Both the position numbers and the translations under genes were made by a program. The notes beneath the pieces were generated by a model, which saw only the letters and a list, made by a program, of their open reading frames with translations, searched no databases and had not been told where the DNA came from. DNA of 24,681 nucleotides from JAQBFJ01 sp032123435 (GTDB taxonomy: Bacteria > Verrucomicrobiota > Kiritimatiellia > UBA8416 > JAQBFJ01). The stretch covers positions 1-24,681 of the forward strand of contig JAQBFJ010000069.1 in NCBI GenBank assembly GCA_032123435.1. Reading direction: 5' to 3'. Shown piece by piece: positions 16,046-22,549 of this stretch. Positions within the stretch are counted from its first letter, which is position 1. Each line of letters begins with the position of its first letter.

Positions 16046-18601
16046 CTATTTCCTTTTGATCGCGAAAGTCGGCGTTCTGCCGCGATGCCACGATAAAACC
16101 ATAGGCGTGGCAATGAACATAGTCGAATATACGCCTACAATCATGCCTATGCACAAGACCAGAGCAAAATCATAAATGGCACCTCCACCAAAAACTAAAA
16201 GCATAACAACCGTTATCAGCGTGGTAAAAGTCGTAAGCAATGTTCTGCTCAAGGTCTGGTTTATGCTTAAATTGCAAATATCCTTGAACGTTTTACCTCG
16301 TTCCACCCGCAGATCCTCTCTAATCCTGTCGAAAATAACTATCGTATCATTCACCGAATAACCGACAACCGTCAACAACGCGGCTATAACAGGAAGACTT
16401 ATCTGACGACTGAATAGAATGAAAACACCTACAGTAAAGAGAACGTCGTGAATTAAAGCAACTATCGCTCCCGCGGCAAACCCGAACTCAAACCGCCAGG
16501 ATAGATAAATTATCATACCCAACAAGGCCAGAACTATTGATATTATCGCGTCCTTCTTTAATTCCGCTCCAACCTGCGCTCCAACATCACCCTCCTGTAT
16601 CAGCTTGAACATTGATCCAGCATGATCAGCATTCAGCGCGTCCACAATAATTTCCGACAACATTCTCTCCCCAGGAGAACTGGAAGCAACTTTAATCTCA
16701 AGATATCTGTCCTTCCCCAGGTTCTTCATGTCACCCTGATACTGAATGAAGGCTTCCCTTATCCCGGCATCCGTAAGCATAGACCTGATCTGCTCCACAT
16801 CAACCTTGTCCTTGAAGGAAAACGTCATCACTGACCCGCCGGTAAAGTCCACTCCAAGAACTGATGATGGATTTCTCACTCCTTTTACAACTGCAAAACC
16901 ACATGATGCCACGATTGCAACAACAGAAAATAGAGCCGCTACTTTTCTGAGCTTGATAAAATCAAACGAAGTCGGCTTGATAATAGACAGCATTTTCAAT
17001 GTTTGAAGTTTGGTTTTCGACGCTATAATTCCAAACATAAGCTTGGTAACCACAAGTGCTGTGAACATGCTGACAATTATTCCGGCACAAAGCGTAACCG
17101 CAAATCCGCGAATCGGCCCGGACCCGAACCTGAATAATATCATGCCTGTAAGCAAGGTCGTAAGATTTGAATCCAGGATAGCAGAAAAAGCTTTGTCATA
17201 TCCCATCATAATAGCAGGCCATAACCGCTTACCTGAATTGAGCTCCTCTCTCATACGTTCAAAAATAAGAACACAGGCGTCAACCGCCATGCCCACAGTA
17301 AGAACAATCCCGGCAAGACCCGGAAGAGACAACACCGGAAGCTGAATCGGCCCGGCGCTCCCGGCATCTTTAATGCCAAGCGACATGAAACCGGCCGCAA
17401 TGATCATGCCGAGTGGGAGCAGTAAGATGTTGAAAACCAGTGCCAGATTGGCAACAACTCCACATACCATATAATACGACATCATGAAGATCAGAACCCC
17501 AATCCCGCCATAAACAACAGCCTTTATTCCGTTCCTGATCGAGTCCACACCCAGACTCGGATCCACAAACAAGGCCTCCACTATCTTTACGGGCGCAGGT
17601 AACGAACCAGCCCTCAAAACATTGGCAAGCAATAAGGCGTCAGCAGTGGAAAAACTGCCGTTAATCTCCGCTTTGCCGCTGTAAATCGGTTCCTTGATCC
17701 ACGGCGCAGAATAAATAGTACCGTCAAGAACAACGGCAAGCAAACGCCTCTTCCTTGGATCAGGATTCATCGTGCCGCCCGGTGCATACTCTGACGTCAC
17801 ACGACTGAATGCCTTTGCCCCCTTTCCGTCAAATTCGAGACTCACTAAAGGCCGATTAAAAGAATCAAAACCAACATGCGCATTCTTCAGTAAATCACCC
17901 TTCATTTCTGCACGACGCTTCACAAAGAACGGAACATACACGATCTCGCTATTGATCTCTTCTTTCATCAATATGAATTCATATTCGGCGTCCGGTATGC
18001 TGAACTTGCTCAATTGCTCATAAAACGCAGCATCCATAGCGCCGTCCGGCACCGTGGAACGATCACGCTTATAGTACAGAGTGTTATCGAGCGGATATGT
18101 GCGATACCCGCTTGGAGCCGCCCTTTTTTCAAGAAGTTTCCCGACTAATCCTTCATTGTCTTCATGCACCATGCGAAATTCGAGAAAAGCAACACTTTCT
18201 ATAACCTTCTTTGCTTCATTGCGAGCCCGCTCATCAATCCCAGGAAGCTGAATAACAATCCTTTTGTTCTGCTCCAGATATATGATCGGCTCATTGATTC
18301 CCAACGAATCTATTCGGTTTCGAATAACCTCGAGCGCCCGTTCCGGAGCATCGGAAAGTGCGTCCTTCATTTCTACATTAAGATCTTCTTCCGTAATGGT
18401 CTTATAACGCGCCTTTATTTCCTCCCGAACCTTACCTTCATCAATTTCAACCGTAAACCTGGTACCGCCTTTAAGGTCCAATGCCAGCCTTATCCGATCA
18501 CGTCCCTCTTTATCTTTGAGTGGCACAACCCTTGAAAGGGAAGCTGCCAACAGAACTATCAGTATCAACCATTTCCAAACAGCATTCTTGTCTGTATCCA
18601 T
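16046..18601 (-). CDS. secDF: Protein translocase subunit SecDF (fused SecD-SecF)
   Basis: SecDF helps SecYEG export proteins using the proton gradient; here SecD and SecF are a single 851-residue protein. SecD part (1 to about 530): first membrane helix 9-26, LALDLKGGTRF (39-49), the periplasmic P1 region (60-350), and the membrane bundle with GMAVDACVLIFERMREEL (about 437-454, functional Asp441). SecF part (from about 540): another LGVDFTGGS start (582-590), and the SVNDTIVIFDRIRE motif (749-762, Asp752). Twelve membrane helices are expected in total. AGAGGG is seven bases before the ATG. It is 5 nt from recJ and 111 nt from yajC, a classical SecDF-YajC pairing, with a candidate promoter in the gap. 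Confidence 0.95.
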   Translation of the reverse strand: MDTDKNAVWKWLILIVLLAASLSRVVPLKDKEGRDRIRLALDLKGGTRFTVEIDEGKVREEIKARYKTITEEDLNVEMKDALSDAPERALEVIRNRIDSLGINEPIIYLEQNKRIVIQLPGIDERARNEAKKVIESVAFLEFRMVHEDNEGLVGKLLEKRAAPSGYRTYPLDNTLYYKRDRSTVPDGAMDAAFYEQLSKFSIPDAEYEFILMKEEINSEIVYVPFFVKRRAEMKGDLLKNAHVGFDSFNRPLVSLEFDGKGAKAFSRVTSEYAPGGTMNPDPRKRRLLAVVLDGTIYSAPWIKEPIYSGKAEINGSFSTADALLLANVLRAGSLPAPVKIVEALFVDPSLGVDSIRNGIKAVVYGGIGVLIFMMSYYMVCGVVANLALVFNILLLPLGMIIAAGFMSLGIKDAGSAGPIQLPVLSLPGLAGIVLTVGMAVDACVLIFERMREELNSGKRLWPAIMMGYDKAFSAILDSNLTTLLTGMILFRFGSGPIRGFAVTLCAGIIVSMFTALVVTKLMFGIIASKTKLQTLKMLSIIKPTSFDFIKLRKVAALFSVVAIVASCGFAVVKGVRNPSSVLGVDFTGGSVMTFSFKDKVDVEQIRSMLTDAGIREAFIQYQGDMKNLGKDRYLEIKVASSSPGERMLSEIIVDALNADHAGSMFKLIQEGDVGAQVGAELKKDAIISIVLALLGMIIYLSWRFEFGFAAGAIVALIHDVLFTVGVFILFSRQISLPVIAALLTVVGYSVNDTIVIFDRIREDLRVERGKTFKDICNLSINQTLSRTLLTTFTTLITVVMLLVFGGGAIYDFALVLCIGMIVGVYSTMFIATPMVLSWHRGRTPTFAIKRK

Positions 18602-18628
18602 TTTACAACCCTCTTAGAATCAACCTGT

Positions 18629-18656
18629 ATTGTATCACCAGCACAAAATCCAACAA
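18629..18656 (-). promoter_or_regulatory. Candidate promoter for secDF within the yajC-secDF gap
   Basis: On the minus strand, TTGTTG (18651-18656), a 16-bp spacer, then TACAAT (18629-18634) preceded by TGA, forming an extended -10 (TGN-TACAAT). The -10 matches 5/6. It could let secDF-recJ be made independently of aroC-tgt-yajC. Sequence-only inference. Confidence 0.35.
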
Positions 18657-18712
18657 CTTACACTACAACATAACATTCAATGAGCATAATATACACCAAA
18701 TACAGAATCATT

Positions 18713-19063
18713 CTATTTGATGTCTTCATTGCCGATTTTTTCATCTTTTTCCAACACTTTTATAACTGCACTGCGCAATATTTCAACTTTAACATTGTCC
18801 GCGACTTTAACAACAAGCATATTTTCCTTGGTATTCGTTACCACGCCCAGCATTCCGCCACAAAATATCACCCGCTCCCCCGTCTTAACGCTCTCGACCA
18901 TTTGCCTGCGCGCCTTTTCCTTTCGCTGTTGGGGGCGAATGAGCATAAAATAGAAAACAGCAAACAATATGCCCATCGTAACCAGCATTGAACCAGCCCC
19001 ACCAGTCGCGCCAGCGCCCTGCGCCGGAGCCGCCAGTGCCAGTGAATGGAATAAATTATTCAT
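18713..19063 (-). CDS. yajC: Preprotein translocase subunit YajC
   Basis: A 116-residue single-pass inner-membrane protein that associates with SecDF. After an Ala/Gly-rich start there is one membrane helix (about 27-43) followed at once by the family signature FYFMLIRPQQRKEK, then a basic stretch, GERVIFCGGMLGVV (standard YajC core) and a charged cytoplasmic tail. GGGAGG lies four bases before the ATG, an unusually strong Shine-Dalgarno. It sits 21 nt after tgt, the widespread tgt-yajC-secDF order. Confident by signature and context. Confidence 0.95.
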   Translation of the reverse strand: MNNLFHSLALAAPAQGAGATGGAGSMLVTMGILFAVFYFMLIRPQQRKEKARRQMVESVKTGERVIFCGGMLGVVTNTKENMLVVKVADNVKVEILRSAVIKVLEKDEKIGNEDIK

Positions 19064-19084
19064 TCTTCCTCCCTCTCATTAATG

Positions 19085-20215
19085 TTATTCAGTTAAAATG
19101 TCTTCTTTCCCAAGAATCGCGTATTTCGAACGCAACTCACTTAAGACACCATGTTCAACCGCATACCTGATCTCACGCATGAATTCCATATACCTGTAAA
19201 TATTATGCGTTGTCAGAAGCCTTACACCAAGTATTTCCTTAACATTAAGTAAATGCCGAATGTACGCACGCGAAAAATTCCCGCATGCGTAACAACCACA
19301 CCCTTCCTCAATTGGACGCGTGTCATACCTGTACTCACCCGCCTTTACCGGATAACGGCCCTGCCGCGTAAAAGCAGTGCCGTTACGGGCAAACCTGGTA
19401 GGCATCACACAATCAAACATGTCCACACCACGTGCCACAAATTCTATTATTTGACTGATCTTGCCAACACCCATCAGGTATCTCGGCTTCTCATGCGGCA
19501 GTTCAGTCAAACTGTCTTCCACTCCTTTAACAAGAATCTGCTCAGGTTCACCAACGCTTACGCCACCAATGGCAAAACCATCAAATCCTATTGAAACAAG
19601 TTCACGCGCACAACGTGCGCGTAAATCAGCATATTCCCCGCCTTGGACAATGCCAAACAATAATTGCCCCTCAGCACGAGCCTGCTCAGCACATAAAGGG
19701 GCCCATGTTAAGGTCCTTTTGACCGCTTGACAAGCGTAATCACGATCACATGGATACGGCGCACATTCATCAAACGCCATGATTATATCCGACCCCAGTT
19801 TCCTTTGAATGTCTATCGCTTCCGCAGGCCCCAGAAAAAAACGTTTGCCGTCAACGTGAGAATTAAATTCAACTCCATCTTCCCGAATCTTTCTCAGATT
19901 CACTAAACTGAAAACCTGATAACCGCCGCTGTCCGTCAAAATCGGACCGTCCCACCCCATGAATCTATGCAAGCCGCCTGCTTTCTCTATGACATCAATC
20001 CCTGGCCTTATATGAAGATGATATGTGTTGCCAAGTACAATCTGTACACCCAGCCCTTTCAATTCGGCCGGAGACATGGTCTTCACAGCACCTTTGGTGC
20101 CAACAGGCATGAAAACAGGCGTCTCTACAGAACCATGAATAGTCCATAAACGCCCCCGACGCGCACAAGAATCGGGATCAACGGAAAGCAGTTCAAATGT
20201 GCCTGGAATCTTCAT
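19085..20215 (-). CDS. tgt: tRNA-guanine transglycosylase (queuine/preQ1 tRNA-ribosyltransferase)
   Basis: Tgt swaps guanine-34 of GUN-anticodon tRNAs for preQ1, the first tRNA step of queuosine synthesis. The 376-residue enzyme is full length. Base-recognition Asp95 lies in LTDSGGYQVFSL, Asp149 in MAFDECAPYP, the GIVQGG (188-193) and GFAIGGVSVGE (213-223) loops are present, the catalytic nucleophile is Asp268 in FDCVMPTR, and the zinc site is Cys306, Cys308, Cys311 and His337. Its ATG overlaps the aroC stop by 4 nt (ATGA), and an AGAGG directly abuts the start, so translation is probably coupled. Queuosine precursor genes are not in this window. Confidence 0.97.
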   Translation of the reverse strand: MKIPGTFELLSVDPDSCARRGRLWTIHGSVETPVFMPVGTKGAVKTMSPAELKGLGVQIVLGNTYHLHIRPGIDVIEKAGGLHRFMGWDGPILTDSGGYQVFSLVNLRKIREDGVEFNSHVDGKRFFLGPAEAIDIQRKLGSDIIMAFDECAPYPCDRDYACQAVKRTLTWAPLCAEQARAEGQLLFGIVQGGEYADLRARCARELVSIGFDGFAIGGVSVGEPEQILVKGVEDSLTELPHEKPRYLMGVGKISQIIEFVARGVDMFDCVMPTRFARNGTAFTRQGRYPVKAGEYRYDTRPIEEGCGCYACGNFSRAYIRHLLNVKEILGVRLLTTHNIYRYMEFMREIRYAVEHGVLSELRSKYAILGKEDILTE

Positions 20216-21282
20216 CCTCTGCGCCGCGCCATGTCCGCCAATACAATGGCCGCCATGGCTTCAACAACCGGCACAGCCCGAGGCAAAACACAGGGATCAT
20301 GCCGCCCTTTAATCTCAAGGACAACAGATTTTCCATCATAATCAACCGTATGCTGAGGCAGTCTTATGCTCGCCACAGGCTTAAACGCCGCCCGAAATAT
20401 AACAGGTTCACCATTTGTTATGCCGCCCTGCACACCGCCGCTCCGGTTGGTCCCAGTTCCCAACCTGCTCCCTTTCATGACAAACATGTCGTTATGTTCC
20501 GAACCACGCATACATGTGCCTGAAAAACCTGAACCTATCTCAAACCCTTTGCAGGCCGGAATAGACAACACGGCAGATGCCAACATAGCATCAACTTTGT
20601 CAAAAACGGGCTCGCCCCAGCCGGCCGGCACATTTCTGCAGACACACGTAATAACGCCGCCTACAGAATCACCCGCCTCAGCAACCCCGCTGATCATAGC
20701 GGCCATTGCCTTAGCGCTGGATAAATCCGGACAACGCACCTCACTGGCATCAACATCTGCCCGCGTTACAGTATCAACCGAAATATCCGCGCTCTCTACA
20801 TTACTAACCGCACTGACCCACGCCACAATATCAACACCATGCCGGTCTTGAAGATATTTCTCAGCCACGGCCCCACCAGCAACACGCGCCGCAGTCTCAC
20901 GGGCACTGGCTCTGCCACCGCCGCTTGCGGATGAAATACCATACCGGGACCTATAAGCAAAATCAGCATGAGACGGCCTCGGTATGTTGGCAAAATCAAC
21001 ATAATCGGCGGTACGCTTGTCTTTGTTGTCAATAATAAGCGCAATAGGCGATCCAAGCGTTAAACCTGCTTCCACACCAGATACAATACGGACATTATCA
21101 GGCTCATTCCGCGTCGAACATAAACTGCCTTGCCCAGGCCTGCGCCTCGCTAACTGTAGCTCAATGTTCTGCTCACCAATCTCAAGACCAGAAGGACACC
21201 CTTCAATAACCGCACCTATACACGACCCATGAGATTCACCAAAAGTCGTAACCGAAAATATTTTACCAATCGTACTGGACAT
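20212..21282 (-). CDS. aroC: Chorismate synthase
   Basis: AroC converts 5-enolpyruvylshikimate-3-phosphate to chorismate using reduced FMN, the last shared step of aromatic amino acid synthesis. From the ATG at 21282 the 356-residue protein has GESHG (15-19), ARRRPGQG (45-52), the GRASARETAARVAGGA stretch, and RHDPC near the C-terminus (about 327-331), all family signatures. GGAGG stands five bases before the ATG; an in-frame TTG at 21294 overlaps that site and is rejected. It is the first gene of the minus-strand series and its stop overlaps tgt. A weak promoter (TTGTGT, 17 bp, TATGTT on the minus strand in the 21300-21340 region) is possible. Confidence 0.97.
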   Translation of the reverse strand: MSSTIGKIFSVTTFGESHGSCIGAVIEGCPSGLEIGEQNIELQLARRRPGQGSLCSTRNEPDNVRIVSGVEAGLTLGSPIALIIDNKDKRTADYVDFANIPRPSHADFAYRSRYGISSASGGGRASARETAARVAGGAVAEKYLQDRHGVDIVAWVSAVSNVESADISVDTVTRADVDASEVRCPDLSSAKAMAAMISGVAEAGDSVGGVITCVCRNVPAGWGEPVFDKVDAMLASAVLSIPACKGFEIGSGFSGTCMRGSEHNDMFVMKGSRLGTGTNRSGGVQGGITNGEPVIFRAAFKPVASIRLPQHTVDYDGKSVVLEIKGRHDPCVLPRAVPVVEAMAAIVLADMARRRG

Positions 21283-21487
21283 ATCTGCCTCCAATAAAAA
21301 CGCTTATTAACATACGTAGACTTTGAACAAAACACAATGTCGAATAGCCCTGAGATGCTCATGCCCCCCCTCTCCATCCCTTGCTCACCCCGCAAAACAC
21401 ACCATATCTATACGGTTTTCCCCATCCTCGCCTGAAAATTGTATTATTTATGAAAAAATGAATATTGCACCATTTTCTTTTCATTTC

Positions 21488-21517
21488 TTGACAATTTACC
21501 CCGGAAATTGAGATAAT
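21488..21517 (+). promoter_or_regulatory. Near-consensus promoter producing a leaderless fecR-like mRNA
   Basis: A perfect TTGACA (21488-21493), 18-bp spacer, GATAAT (21512-21517, 5/6 of TATAAT). The ATG of the FecR-domain gene is at 21524, six bases after the -10, so the expected first base of the transcript is the ATG itself. No Shine-Dalgarno occurs upstream. The rest of the 241-nt gap shared with aroC contains a C-rich run near 21362-21370 and AT-rich sequence, with nothing else recognised. Confidence 0.62.
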
Positions 21518-21523
21518 TATGAG

Positions 21524-22549
21524 ATGAAAGCTAAATTTGTCTTTGCCGGTATAATCACGGCCACAGTGCTTTTAATAGGAGTCGCCGCATGGCTCACTAA
21601 TTCCCTGTTCAATATGTCTATCTCCGATAAATCCCCGCAAACAGGTGTTATGCCTGAACAACCCGCTCCAACAACACCTGAAACAATAGCTGAAATAGAA
21701 ATTAAAACACCTGCCAGGCCTCAGCCAGCCGCCAAGGAACAAAAACAACCACAGTCGCCAATAACCGTAGATGAAGCTTCACCAAATCTCATTGCCTCTG
21801 CCGCAGAACAAAAACAACCAGGAATAGGAACCATAACGATCATTCGCGGCAAAGCGTCCGCAATAAGCAAAGACGGAAAAAGCCGACAACTGTCAGAAAA
21901 GGCACGAATCTTCCTTGACGAAAAAATCGAAACGGAACAGAACTCCCGCCTTCGAATACAATTCGACGATGAATCAACTATTTTCATGGGAGAAAACACA
22001 GTCACTATCCTTGATGAATACATTTACAACCCAACGCAGAAAGATGACGCTAAATTCCTGATGCGCTTCCTGAAAGGAACATGCCGCGTGATAACCGGCG
22101 CTATCGTGCGAATCAACCCGGAAAGATTCACTGTTAGAACAAAAATGGCATCCATAGGCATAAGGGGCTGCGATCTGGCTTTTAAAAGCACCTTTGCGCA
22201 GGATGATATATACGTCATAGAACTGTCCGAAGGAAACACAGTAAGAATCGAAACAACGTCTGATGGAAGCCAAATGATCAACGCCCTGACAGGTGAAGAT
22301 CTTCCCATAAACCCAACCGTCAAAACGATCATCGATATAAAAGAACCCCAACATGTTGTATCCGTAATCAAGGGAATCGGCGTAAAAGAAAGCACAATTG
22401 ATCAGGACGACATACGGAAACTGATCGAAGACACTTCTCATCTTTCCCCGGCACGTTACGACATACAGCAAACACCCAACAAGGTTCAATTCACCCTCAT
22501 ACCGAAAACACGGACTACCACAGCACTTCCTTCGGATAAGGCAAAGTGA
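21524..22549 (+). CDS. FecR-domain envelope protein
   Basis: A 341-residue protein with an N-terminal membrane helix (about 5-28), a Pro/Thr/Gln-rich linker (about 35-97, with two copies of EQKQP), and a FecR domain (about 99-225: GIGTITIIRGKAS, then TVRTKMASIGIRGCDLAFKS, the usual TPTATIGIRGT region with Cys in place of Thr). Beyond it is a helical/charged tail. The domain faces the periplasm. In FecR proper it relays signals to a sigma factor; no sigma factor is visible here, and in PVC bacteria many FecR-domain proteins have no such link. Its stop overlaps the next gene's GTG start by 4 nt, so the two are probably coupled. Family assignment is good; role unknown. Confidence 0.8.
   Translation: MKAKFVFAGIITATVLLIGVAAWLTNSLFNMSISDKSPQTGVMPEQPAPTTPETIAEIEIKTPARPQPAAKEQKQPQSPITVDEASPNLIASAAEQKQPGIGTITIIRGKASAISKDGKSRQLSEKARIFLDEKIETEQNSRLRIQFDDESTIFMGENTVTILDEYIYNPTQKDDAKFLMRFLKGTCRVITGAIVRINPERFTVRTKMASIGIRGCDLAFKSTFAQDDIYVIELSEGNTVRIETTSDGSQMINALTGEDLPINPTVKTIIDIKEPQHVVSVIKGIGVKESTIDQDDIRKLIEDTSHLSPARYDIQQTPNKVQFTLIPKTRTTTALPSDKAK

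Noticed and set aside
9069..21470. Recurrent ATATTGC/GCAATAT 7-mer as a regulatory site
   Set aside because: Several hits on both strands, some inside genes such as ileS and yajC; only modestly above the roughly three expected by chance.
21323..21511. A 62-codon plus-strand open frame in the aroC-FecR gap
   Set aside because: Pro/Ser-rich low-complexity translation, no Shine-Dalgarno, and it runs over the strong FecR promoter; treated as non-coding.
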